DNA of 60,000 nt from Branchiostoma floridae (Eukaryota; Chordata; Leptocardii; Amphioxiformes; Branchiostomatidae), in NCBI RefSeq assembly GCF_000003815.2, contig NC_049980.1:11001422-11061421 (forward strand). Reading direction: 5' to 3'. Under the pieces are notes generated by a model that searched no databases, was not told the origin of the DNA, and was given only the letters and a program-made list of their open reading frames with translations. Position numbers and translations under genes: made by a program. Numbering within the stretch: position 1 is the stretch's first letter; each line of letters opens with the position of its first letter. Shown in pieces: positions 1 to 11,000 of the stretch.

Positions 1-3000
1 TCGTCGATATGACTTCTTTGTGTCCAAGTTCAGTGCCATGGCCCACAGCAACAACCAGGCCCCTGATGTCAGAATTAAGTAAGTATTATAGCTATGATGG
101 ACAAATGGTTGTACACGTAGAATGGTTTAATTTTTGTTAGAAAGACAGTGAGTAGCATGTAATATAGCTTAAAAACTGTAAACTATGCATTTTATTAGAG
201 AAATATGGAATGCAACTAGTACTGAACTAGTGAGTGTATGGAGTTGCTTCAGACTTGGTGATTTAGAGAAATTCTGTAATGTGATCGGAAGAAGGAAACC
301 CCAAATAATTGGCACCTCTTTGCTGCATAAATTGTCTCAGATAAATGTTGGCAAGAAAACAATTTGCGTTCTAAGAGAAAATGATTTGCCTCCTGTCATG
401 TTCCTTTTCTGCTCATCTGTATAGTGCACCAAAGTGGGGGTATGTCTACTAGGTACACTTACATCATTGAATCATCCAAACCTACCCATATAACTCAATG
501 TAATAATCAGTGAAGTAAAGCATGCTGTACTTGGCAAAACTAAGTGGATTTTCTTCCATTTGGATGATTGGAAAAAATTCTGCAGCATCAACAATGTAAT
601 CAGCCTGAGAGAAATATGATTTAACTTTGAAATTGAAATAGATTTGGATTATTTTATGCAGTCATGAAATTAGAGTAGTTTTTTGCAGTTACATTCCAGG
701 AAAACATTCTACAGTGTTTGTTTAAGTAAAATTTGTATTCAACACTTAACGTTACAGTTTTGATGCTAAATTTATGTTTCAGGGTTCGAGTTGCAGGATT
801 GAGAGGATTACAGGGGGTAGTGAAGAAGACGTCTAGTGATGAGTTACAGGTGAAGACAGTAGATAGAGTTCCACTGTAGCTGTCCTTTTCTTCCTATAGC
901 AATGCAATGTACAGGGACTGTAAATTTATTCATTTTAATAGGATTTTGTTTGGCAGTAGTAGGTAAAAAGAGGTTGAAAAATGTTATCATAATTTTTGTG
1001 AGAGAGGTTACCACTGCAGACACGTCTAAATTTATAGTCCACTAAGGAAATAGAACTAGTGCTGTCAGGTTTGATAACTCTAACATTGTACCCATTTAGC
1101 TTCATTTTTGTACATGATTGTATATAGTCATTGGAAAATTTTGTGACATTCACTGTTTGGTGCTGAAATGCCTTCCAATGGCATAGTGATGTCTTTTTGT
1201 ATTTTGATGGTGTCTTTTTGTAATCACAAACCATGTTTTTCCTCCAGGTGAATATATGGGATAAAGTGCATATGGACAAGATAGTCCCTTCCCTTCTCTA
1301 CAACATGCATGAGGAGGACAGGTATGTGTTTCATACAGCTTAATGGATTTATGTGAAGAAACATTCATGAGTTGTATGCATCTGGAAAACGTTATTCCTA
1401 GGATTAAATTTTAGGTCTTCATTGTCAAGATGACGATGACTTTCAGGGTTATCTAACTGATCAACACACTTCGACGCGCATGGACCACTTGTTGAAAATG
1501 CTGTCTGACATAGTTAACTCGACAAGTTTCTTCAATACCATTACTTTCATATCTAAGATTTTCACTTACAGTTTGGTTGTATAGATTCCTTTTTGTTTTT
1601 ACTGCTATTACTGATAATTTCTTAGAATGTTTTGTCACTTATGTGAAAGTATTAAGCTGTTAGTTATGTGCTCTTATTTGTCACACATGTATTATTGTTT
1701 TTAACTGTACCCTGGAGGTGGCGGCCCTGAAAAGGATATGCTAATCCTGTTGCCGTCACCTTTCAGATTCCTTCTGAAAATCTTAATAAATAAATAGATA
1801 AATAGATCAATGCTGGACTTATGAACCAGTGTGAAATGAAAATCACAAAACTCTGTCAACATACTGATGTCTACATGTTGAAAAATTACAGTTTAATTAA
1901 ATTTTAGTGTCTAGTTACTAGGGGTGGATTTTTCATGCTGGCCTGTTCTGAAGAAAACGGACTTGACCGACGATCTTGGACCGATTTGAAAATGAACAGA
2001 TTATTTTAAAAGGCTTTCACATATTTTGGGGGCTTGCCGGTCGAAGGAAATAATCAGAGCGAAGTAAAGTAGATTTTAAGTCATTTCTACCAAGTTTCTA
2101 TAGTCAATCTTAGCATTGTTTACATCAAGATAAAATGTCAGTAGTCAGATACTCCAAAAAACACCTTTGTAGTAAAATGGACCATTGAGTATCGCCCATT
2201 TATAACTTTCCTCAGACAATTAGGTTCAGGTCCAGACCTGGACCTGATCCCCCGGACCTAAACCATACATGTACCTGAATTTTCTGAATCAGTACCCACC
2301 CATATCTTTTTACTATAATGCAAGCTGGAAATTTTGCTTCCATTTCAGCCCGTCGCCCTCCCCGTCGGATGACACGCAGCATGCCAGTCAGCTGCAGGAC
2401 ACCACCCGCCCCACCACGGTGGCAGAGACCTGTCTCAGGGACCTGGTCTGTCGCGCCGCCTTCGGCTGCATCAAATCTGTCCTCAAACCTGCACTCAGGT
2501 ATGTATTCTCACTAAGTGTTTACTGGCTATCAGGCTTTGAGCTAGGATTTTATCATTGGGATCCAAGTTTCATATAGGCACCACTATTGTAGGGGGGTGG
2601 GGGTCTTGGTATATCCACTTTCCATGGTGCAGAGTTTTTGAGAATTTTAAGTTAAAATGGTGCATTCTAAGGTATCCTGAGGGGCAAAATTATCATCAGA
2701 GAGGTCACAGTAAAAGACTGTGACCACAAAATGAACTAGTGGCATCCCTGGTCAATCAGAATCTCATGCTTGTCAGAGAATCTGCTCCCCAGTGTAAGGG
2801 CGTCTACTGCGTCCAAATGATGCCTGGACGCATGCCCCAGGCTAAAAGCCTGCTGGCTATGTCTGTAATATTCATTAATCATACCTTTAGTAGAAATGTA
2901 TTTAGTGATGACCAATCTATTGGAGGTCATGTCAATATCATCTGAACACATTATATAGATTAAAATCTACACTGTTTTGTCAATTGAGCAATATCATTGT

Positions 3001-4198
3001 ATGAAAGTCCATTTTACATTTAGTTTCTGTTAGTGTTTCCTCAGATAGAGCAATAGTGACTTTAATAACTGCATGACTGCACATCTGAACACTTAGTGTA
3101 CGAGTGGGTTTTGGTTCAGCTTGAAAATTGGTCTCCTTGAAACATCTTTGGCAATTGAAGGGGTTGAAAATTGTCATATGTTCCAAGGATTTGCATTACA
3201 GATCCCTTTCTCCAACACCAGATGATATTGATCATTGTACATACAACCACATTAAGAACTGTTACAGTATGCCAAATACCAATTACTTTTAGCAACTCAT
3301 CCAGTTGCTTGAGTAATTGCTATTTGGCGTATCTTATTACCCGGATGTCTAACCCTCATCAATGTAACTGATACAACACAGTCATGTATTTTGTATACTA
3401 TGTTTTATAATTTTCCTCTCCCCTCGTTTTCAGTCACCTTGACAACCACCAGCTGTGGGTTCCTAACCGCTTCGCTGTGAAGTGTTTCAAGATCATCATG
3501 TATTCCATGCAGGTAAGACATTGTGTTGTTTACACTGGCATGCAAAATCAAACATGGTGTAAAAATGCAGATTCTAAAACATGCTTGTACGATAAACAGG
3601 CCTTCTGGACATATAAATTGTGGCAGCACAAGATGATTACAAATTAAAGCATTGTATTGTTAACAGAAGAATATCGTCACCATTCAAGATTAATTATTGA
3701 GTTTATGGCCTTGTAGCCGAATTCAATAGTGGCAATTATGACTAGCTTACTAAACCATTCTCATTGAGCTTCCAAGGATTTTTGCAGTTGCTTGTAACGT
3801 ATTCTCAACAAAAAACAGAAATTCTATCACACACGTGTGTGCACTAGAGACACTAATGTGTGTGCAATCTTCACACATCTTGTGTACCGTAACTAATGCC
3901 ATGACTTACCATGAAAAATTCATGTAAGTTTATATGAAGTTTTCCTTCTTGTCCCCTTGTAGTCGCAAACTTTAGAAACTTAACAGTAACTAATGCCATG
4001 TCTTACTATGAGAAAAAAAATATAGGTTTAATATTAAGTTTTCGTAAATGTCGTCCTTGTAGTCGCAATACTCCCACGTGGCTATCCAGTCGCTGCTAAG
4101 TCACCTTGACGACCACACGAGAGACTCCGCCCGTATCAAGGCCAGTATTGTTGGGGTGCTGAGGGAGACGGTGTCGATAGCAGCAGCAGGATCTATAG
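1..4198 (+). CDS. EFR3: EFR3 homologue, partial (six internal exons)
   Basis: EFR3 proteins are palmitoylated plasma-membrane adaptors made of helical ARM/HEAT-like repeats. With TTC7 and FAM126 they recruit PI4KIIIalpha to make PI4P (family knowledge). Six exons (2-78, 783-849, 1248-1321, 2349-2498, 3434-3512, 4063-4198) join in frame to about 195 residues. Recognisable EFR3 blocks are RRYDFFVSKFSAM, GLRGLQGVV, HMDKIVPSLLYNM, a Ser/Pro/Asp-rich insert, RFAVKCFKIIMYSMQ, and a final helix ending AAAGSIG. They correspond roughly to human residues 136-330. The acidic-Ser loop in exon 4 is the least conserved part, as in vertebrates. The gene enters from the left edge; 5' exons are outside. No further EFR3 exon was recognised to the right before the 7346-7445 gap, although a full protein is about 800 residues. 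Confidence 0.92.
2..78 (+). CDS. EFR3: EFR3 exon A (partial at left edge)
   Basis: Encodes RRYDFFVSKFSAMAHSNNQA and ends after two bases of a Lys codon at a GTAAGT donor. The reading frame starts at base 2, so the exon begins upstream of the window. Confidence 0.9.
783..849 (+). CDS. EFR3: EFR3 exon B
   Basis: Acceptor TTTCAG and donor GTGAAG. Completes the split Lys codon, then encodes VRVAGLRGLQGVVKKTSSDE and LQ. This is the strongly conserved 'GxRGxQGVVRKT' helix of EFR3. Confidence 0.9.
1248..1321 (+). CDS. EFR3: EFR3 exon C
   Basis: Acceptor CTCCAG and donor GTATGT. Encodes VNIWDKVHMDKIVPSLLYNM followed by HEED. 'HMDKIVPSLL-NM' is an EFR3 hallmark. Confidence 0.92.
1707..1808 (+). repeat. 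LINE-like 3' tail in EFR3 intron
   Basis: A short GC-rich stretch ends in AATAAATAAATAGATAAATA. LINE-2/CR1-type 3' ends typically finish in such short tandem A-rich repeats. Similar tails occur at 10624-10662 and 16598-16652. Family assignment is tentative. Confidence 0.45.
1919..2300. repeat. 'GGTCCGGACCTG' repeat element
   Basis: Begins near TAGGGGTGG and ends near AGTACCCACCC. It contains GGTCCAGACCTGGACCTGA and a block also found inside the Harbinger-like elements at 5351-6233 and 8591-9461, and around 46027-46490 and 53985-54115. A dispersed non-coding repeat; its class is not established. Confidence 0.5.
2349..2498 (+). CDS. EFR3: EFR3 exon D
   Basis: Acceptor TTTCAG and donor GTATGT, 150 bp. 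It starts with a Ser/Pro/Asp-rich loop (SPSPSPSDD) and continues into the helix AETCLRDLVCRAAFGCIKSV. The loop is more GC-rich than the surrounding introns. Confidence 0.9.
2531..2852. mobile_element. hAT-like MITE, copy A
   Basis: Non-coding element in the EFR3 intron. Its termini are inverted (CAGGCTTTGAGC left, GCTAAAAGCCTG right). It is flanked by a perfect 8-bp target duplication, CTGGCTAT, at 2523-2530 and 2853-2860. An 8-bp duplication is typical of hAT transposons. Copy B is at 14016-14385. Confidence 0.85.
3434..3512 (+). CDS. EFR3: EFR3 exon E
   Basis: Acceptor TTTCAG and donor GTAAGA. Encodes SHLDNHQLWVPNRFAVKCFK followed by IIMYSMQ, matching the human 'HLDHHKLW...FKIIMYSIQ' block. 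Confidence 0.92.
4063..4198 (+). CDS. EFR3: EFR3 exon F (last recognised)
   Basis: Acceptor TTGTAG and donor GTTAGT, 136 bp. Encodes the helix pair from SQYSHVAIQSLLSHLDDH to TVSIAAAGSIG. A diverged copy of its acceptor and first bases lies 100 bp upstream (3961-3968), but that reading soon hits a stop. The donor leads on to further exons that I could not find. Confidence 0.9.
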
Positions 4199-5350
4199 GT
4201 TAGTCTGCTCCTTTCAAATACTCAACATCAGAGAAGGGTTCATACACATCTTTTAATGTTGAGCACACCCTTCTTCCAGTGGAATAGACTGCAATGGGTT
4301 GTGTGGCTCAAGGACTATTCAAACAGACATGGGTGCCACCACTTTTCAATGAGGGATTGGAAGTATTTGAACTTATTACGGGTTTATACAGATCTTTTTA
4401 AATTAGTGTTCATCTGGCACTCGTAAGGTCAGAGGTCAAACCCCGGCCAGGTCATATGAAAGAGTAAAATAGTATGACAGAGTCTGGGGGTTGAACACAC
4501 CCATCTTGCAGTAGACCACATTTGGGCTGGGTGGCCCAAGGACTAAACAGAGATTGGTGCCACCCCAATACAATGGGGCATTGGAAGTATTGTAACTTAT
4601 TGATCTAAGGTTTTTACAAATGCTGCAGCCCTACGTAAATCACCAGAACCTTCTGTCTTTTAGAAGTGTGATGACACTTGAATGCCATCAATGTACTTTT
4701 CTTCCAGACTTGTTATCACTTTTTGTCCATTTGATATACTGTTGATGATCCTGGTGGTACCATAATGTTGCTGGAACATGTAGTGTACATTACAGTAGCC
4801 ATTATTGTGCTTGCATTTGAACGAATGAATGTCCATGGCCTCCCCATATTCTGTAATTAACTGGGTCATGGATTAACAGTGATACAACAGAGACTGTGGG
4901 TAGCTGCTTGGTGCATTGAGTTACACGTATCAATAAAGACACCTCTTCTCACTATGTGAGCTCAAGTTTTAAGGCATATACTAGTTAATGATATGGCAAG
5001 AACTTGTAGTTTTAGCTTGTCAAAGGATACATCTTGAATGTGCCTGGACAAAAGGAATATGCTAACTTGAGACAGTCATCTTCTGCAACAGCTCAAACTT
5101 GTGGGGGATTGGTTTTGTTTCTAATAACAAGCAGTCGTTTGCCTAATGTCAGTTTCCTAATAATTCACTGATATGACCGGATTGTGTGTTATACGAATAT
5201 CTATAATTAGGATTTTTATCCCCGATGTTACAGAGACTGACTTACATTTCAAATATCACACTATTTACTACTTGGCTTTGGCATTGTTACTTAGAAAGTA
5301 CAGTACCAACTTGTATCAAATTCTATGTATAATCATTTATCATTAATTTA
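4199..5350. other. Non-coding stretch with a diverged tandem duplication
   Basis: No coding exon recognised. The segments 4257-4400 and 4489-4630 are similar to each other ('gagcacaccc', 'ggctcaagga', 'gggtgccacc', 'ttggaagtat'), so a block of about 145 bp was duplicated in tandem and has diverged. Confidence 0.6.
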
Positions 5351-6233
5351 GGCCATGTTGATTTGATTATATGGATGACATCCTCCGGGAACTCCAAAAC
5401 TGATGCGAGCGAGCGAATAAAAAAAAAAGTTTGGCCAAAAAAAAAGTTGCCTTCAGTATGAAATCAAAGTGGACAGGAAGGTTTAACATAGGACTAAACA
5501 CACATAGTATGGTATACCAACAGTTAGGTGTAGGGACCAGTACATCATACGGGTGCAAAACATTTTTTTCTTCTTGGACCAATCCAAAAAAAACAGACCT
5601 GAAAAAAAACAAAAAAACAACAGAGGAACGTTCAGGTTTTGCCAATTACAAAATGGACACACTATGTCGGCAGCCATTTGGGGTCTAACCGGGGGGCCAA
5701 GAAGACAACAAGAGCGAAGTCAAGAAGAGTTTATAGTCAATTGCACCAAGTTTCTACAGTCAAAGGTACAGAGACAGTTAGCCTTTATTACATGGAGATG
5801 GGATTTTAAAATGCAGTGGGAGACCAATAATCCACCAAACAGATTCCTTTGTAGCAAAATTGACCAATTACCATTGTTTTGAGTATTGCCAGTTCTCAAG
5901 TTTCCACAGACAATCCAGTCCAGGTTCATGTCCGGACCTGGAAATGATCCTCTGGACCTGAATTTTCTGTACTGGTACCTCCCCCAACCAACAATAGATA
6001 TTTTTTTCCTTCTGTCCTTTTACATCTTATTCTTTGACTTTAGATTCATTTTGGCATTCTATGGCATTAGTTATCTGTTTTCTGATACTTTTTTTTCAAT
6101 CTACGGAATATTTGTGCTCGTTTTACAGCTGCATTGCACAATTTATTGTGTGGTCGAAAACTTTTTTTTTTTTGAAATGGCCGAAAATTGGTGCGAGCGC
6201 GGATGTCATCCATATAATCAAATCAACGTGGCC
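5351..6233. mobile_element. Harbinger-like MITE H1
   Basis: 883-bp element with about 33-bp inverted termini starting GGCCATGTTGATTTGATTAT, flanked by TTA on both sides (5348-5350, 6234-6236). GG-starting ends with TWA-type 3-bp duplications suggest PIF/Harbinger. No transposase is readable; open frames inside are short and low-complexity. Confidence 0.75.
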
Positions 6234-6236
6234 TTA

Positions 6237-7345
6237 CGAGATATTATGATCTCCTGTTAAGTTAAAACATAATATAAGGGAGGATAAAAGAGTTGCAACA
6301 GTCAAATTTAGTTTAAGGTGCTTTTATTTCAATCCAAAGTGAGATAAGTAGTGCAAACTGTGAAGTCATGACCGAAACATTGTGATGAGATTTTAGTCTA
6401 CCCAGGTTGTCAGTACTGCTCACTTGTTTTCAAATTTACTACTGGTAATGTATTTTCAAAGTTAGATGATCAAGGCATGTTAGGAATCTTTGTTCCAAAT
6501 GTTTCCAACAAAAATGTATCATGAACAACTGTCCAAACAATTGATGGTCGCATTTCAATGTGAAGTTGTCTTCTGTAATCTACAAAGAAGTGTACACTAC
6601 TGTCACGTTGTTTCGGTCATGTCGTCAATAACTGTAAAAAAATGTGAACAACTTGAAAGCATTGCACAACATACAAGTACATGTATGGTCAGATGTATCA
6701 TTTGGATGTACATAATGTAGTGTTACACTTGTTAGGGCAATAGCTGGTAGGGCAATAGCATAATGACTTTCTCCTGCGTACAACTGTATGGGACTGAAAG
6801 CCAGTGAAATCTGGTGTTTGTTATCATTACATCCAGTAGCCAACAACTTTAAGTTAGACACATTTTTACACAGATAGAATGTGAATGGATATATAGATTC
6901 ACTGCAAACAAAATCAAGTAATAAAAAGAAAAAAAGGCTCCATGTCAAGTTGTTAAGGGAGCATTCATTGTCCTTTGGGACAGTTAGAAAACACTTCATC
7001 TTTTCCAGATCGTATCCATACAATCATCAAGTTTGTTACCAGCTTGATTACCTCCATTGCCACATCCTTGTTAACTCACATATCTGGTCAAAGCACAGTA
7101 GATTCTAGTCAGTAAATGAAGTAAATGAAGTAAGTTGCCAAAGGTCATTGAACATGACCCTGCATTTTTGGGTCTGGAATTTGGCAGAACCTTGCCATGC
7201 AGCTAGTCACTCAGGCCAAGAACACTACATCTTTTCCCTTTGTGATTATGTTCTTTTAGTGATTGTTTTTAGTTTTTAGAAATTCTATAGCTGGAAAGAA
7301 ACATTTGTAGTGAGAAAAATGGGCAAAGATTGAGAAGAAGCCAAG
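6237..7345. other. Intergenic, no gene recognised
   Basis: AT-rich DNA between EFR3 and the lectin gene. I see no exon of either gene. The last 75 bases before the gap resemble the bases just after it. Confidence 0.6.
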
Positions 7346-7445
7346 NNNNNNNNNNNNNNNNNNNNNNNNNNNNNNNNNNNNNNNNNNNNNNNNNNNNNNN
7401 NNNNNNNNNNNNNNNNNNNNNNNNNNNNNNNNNNNNNNNNNNNNN
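7346..7445. other. Assembly gap (100 N)
   Basis: Exactly 100 N, a placeholder. Both flanks carry the same sequence (AATTCTATAG, then TGGAAAGAAACATTTGT), so the gap probably sits in a tandem repeat or a collapsed duplication. Confidence 0.95.
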
Positions 7446-7783
7446 AATTCTATAGTTGGAAAGAAACATTTGTTATAAGAAAAATGGATACTGTCAGTTT
7501 ACATGTGGAAGAGTGGGCAGAGATATGTCAACAAGCCAATTGAGTAATCACATTCTACCTTCTTTTCAATGGACCTGGTGTAGATTTTGTTAACTTTGTC
7601 AACTTTGTTCCAGAAAAACATTTCATTGTAGATAGGGACACTTCTTATGTCACGATTGAAGACTTGTGGAAAATTTTCATCAATTTTTCTGAAAGTTTTT
7701 TTTTTCAAATGAGCCAACATGTATCATTTCTCATAAGGTCTTTTTCCAGTCAGTTGGTAATCAAGCTGCTGACAACGCTGGGT

Positions 7784-8073
7784 TTACTTTTTGCCTTGGA
7801 GCTTGCTGAAGAGATTCATCATAACTGTATCTCCAGTTTCCTGATCTGCCTCTTGTTTGGGATCAGATGGAGCTGGATCTTCTGCGATGTTGTCATTCTT
7901 GATCTCCCCCTGGAGATCTGCCAAAGCTGGATCACCAGTACCCAGCTCTGCTTCTTCCATGGTGCCAGCTGGAGGAGCTGTTTGTTTGATGGGCTTCACA
8001 GTTACCTTGTTTGCTGTGGTTGTGGCTCCCTCAGTAGATGTCAGCTCCTGGTCATCAGCTCCAATGACCATCT
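7784..8073 (-). CDS. C-terminal acidic tail exon with stop
   Basis: Phase 1 entry, 95 residues and TAA. Acidic and Thr/Pro-rich, with stretches MEEAELGTGDPALADLQGEI, EDPAPSDPKQEADQETGD and final MMNLFSKLQGKK. No hydrophobic anchor, GPI signal or cytoplasmic motif was seen. No AATAAA was seen on the minus strand between the stop and the gap, so the 3' UTR end is unplaced. Confidence 0.78.
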
Positions 8074-11000
8074 CTGTTATTGTCAAGAAGAATAGAAAGG
8101 AATCAGAATCGCTGTAAATTATAATGCTCAAAATATACTAGCTCAAATAAGAACAAGAAATGCCTTCAAGTACCAGAGTTACCAGCCTAGGGTTGATGTG
8201 TTCAAAAATTTGTATTTTCTATATTATAGAGTAGACTTTGTTATCACCAAGCACAGTAGAGGCATCTTTGCTGGATAGTTTTAAAGAATACTTTCAGATA
8301 GATGTGCAAAAATTAGGTGTGACAGTCATTCAGTGTTCTAATATAACCAGCTGCTGCCGTGCTGCATGTTAACAAAGCTGGTGTGTTATGCTGAAGGGCA
8401 GTTATACCAGCAGTACAGATACAGATAATAGATCACGTCATTATAGCAACCAAAGATATTTTTAGAGAATATGCTTCGTGATCTGTAGACTTTGCAGGCT
8501 GCATTTAATTTATTAGTTGCAGGTCCAGATCTTATCATATCGCTAAAAATCATTCACAGCTCACAAGCAAATCTCCAAGAAACTTGGTAAGGCCATACCA
8601 ATTTAATTTGTTGGTTCTCGGAATCGCCGCTTCTATTTTTCCCAATTTCAAAAAAAAAAAAAAATCCATGAGGTTATTTGCATGTTCATGAGAACTCACT
8701 TGCATGTTCGTGAGAGTTACATGGTACCTACAAGTTGCTGGACAAACTTCGGCTCAGTTAAACAAAACTTCTGAAACAAGTACTGGACATGCAAAAACAA
8801 CTATCACCTGCTTATGTTTTCCTTTGTGTTGTAAATCATCGAAAACCACCAATAGATCGTGAAATTTGTGCTGAAAAATGACGATTCGGCAAACCAAAAT
8901 GGCCGCCATGTAGCCAGTCACAAGTATGTAAATGAGATGCAATTTCATGCAAATGAGCACGCCTCTAGCGTTTTTTGCTTAAACTGCAGCTTTCACAAAG
9001 AGAATAATGAATCAGATGTGTCAGGCACTCTTTTATTTTTTGGGTGAAATGAAGTCATTTTCTTGTTGTTGTTGCTAACATACATTAGACATTATACTAT
9101 GCTGAAAAAGTTTTTCAACCTTTTTAAAAGTTTTTTAATGTTGTTAATGATTTACTATGATGATTTATTACAACTGTTAAGCTTTATTACTGTGTGTACT
9201 TCTGTAATACTGCACATTATTTTGCATTTGTATTGTTGAAATTAAATATAAAATGTATGCTTACATGCAAATTTTTCATGTAATTGTAACTGGATAAGTA
9301 TTCTGCCACACATATACCATGGTTTCAGGTCTGGAATTACCAACCTGAAACTCTGGACCTGAATCCAGACTTGTTGCAGTTTTTTTTTTTTTTTTTTCGC
9401 CCTGTCGCTCCAACTTTTTTCTGAAAAAATCCGAGAACCAACAAATTAAATTGGTATGGCCTAAGAGGTAGTTACACCTTGATTGACTAAATCTACAGTA
9501 ATTTTTGCATACAGTACTTTCAGTCTAAGATGTTGCAGTAAGCATGTGTAGTTGCCCACCTTGCTCACAGATAAAGTTGAGCTGAGTGAAACAGTCCACC
9601 GGCAGAGTAGTATCCTGGAATGGGTTCCTGGCCCAGCATGCATCAGCAAGGTCACCAAACTCGACTTTGAATTTGATCATGGCAAGGCTACCCAAATCTT
9701 CTGGCTTGTCCTGCCAGTACTGGAAGTGGAATGCATCTGGAAGGACAGATACATACATCAGAGTCAAGGAGAGGGAACCGCTGAGTTACACTTCATTCTC
9801 AAGTCTAAAACTCAATGAACAATTATGCTATGGCTAGTGTGTCTTGTCTATAAAGATTGAAAGTTTTCAATTGTCTGATAATGAAAAGACCGTCTGATCT
9901 GGGAATTCTAAGGAATTCCATGCCCTAATTTGTTGAACTTTTTACATTTGGTCAAATGAAGTTAAATTGTTTGGGACATGCATCTGTGATTCATTTGATA
10001 AAAAAAGAAAGATTTGACATCATGATTATTATCTGGAATCTCCTAATTTTTTCACTGCTCATCAAGAGAGGTCTGAAGAAATGGTGTAGATACAAACCTG
10101 TGTTCAGAACGTCAATCTCAGCCATTAGGAACTGAGTCCACTCAGGGTCGTCATCGTGCACCACCAGCTGGCCTCCCTGCTCCCCACAGGTGTGTGCAGC
10201 TCTCTCCTGGGTGGCTCTCATCGGGGACAGGCCGTAGCACCTTCCCTTGAACTCACTATAGCTCGTGGGGCAAGATGGTGGAGAGGTTGGCTCTGCCACA
10301 GGTGTCTCCGTGGTTGATTTGTCAGCAACAACTGGTACACAAGATACAGAATGATGTACTGTCAAAACTGCACATAACTCTCTGGACCAATAAGATCTGA
10401 TCTACATGTAGACAGGTGGTCACTATAGACAGGATTCTTGTTTTTGGTGTCAGAAATCATCTAACGGACTACCGAAAGGCAGTCACTTGAATGTACAAAA
10501 AATGTAGGACACTTGCTTGTCCAATTTCACAGGTTTGACACTGCATAACAAGATTTGATTCTTGCCTTGAACAGTTACTGGTAGCTTGTAATGGCCAATA
10601 TTTTTTGGAGTCCACATTGTATTGCCCTTGTTGCAATTTGAATAAATAAATAAATAAATATTTTTTGGAGCTCATTTACAGCAGCTAGACATTTTGCATA
10701 AGAAAGTACAAGTTTAAGAAAAGGTTATCTCACCCATTGCAGGTTTTTGGCAGATGAATCGGTTGGGAAAGTTGCAGGGTACGTCGTTCCACTTGTCCCT
10801 TACAGTTGGATGAGCGGCGTAAACCACACAGTCCTCGTCTCCTGCACTGTTCGGCTCCCCGTCTGCCCAACTGGAGAATGTTAGTGGTTGTCCATCAGCC
10901 CAGGTCCATGTTCCTTCCTTCTCTCGATCAGACAGCCCTATCCAGTATCTTACATACGGGTTTAGGGCCGTTCTCAGGTTGATGAGGAAGTTGTCAATAG

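Noticed and set aside
3961-3990. Earlier acceptor for EFR3 exon F
   Set aside because: Reading from it reaches TAA after six codons and loses the conserved helix; kept as a finding, not as an exon.
5553-6260. Plus-strand frames of about 110-124 codons
   Set aside because: They lie inside the Harbinger-like MITE H1, are low-complexity and Phe/Lys-rich, and match no family I know.
7664-8117. Plus-strand open frames of 86-143 codons
   Set aside because: They are antisense to the lectin C-terminal exon, which fits the phase chain and has a natural stop.
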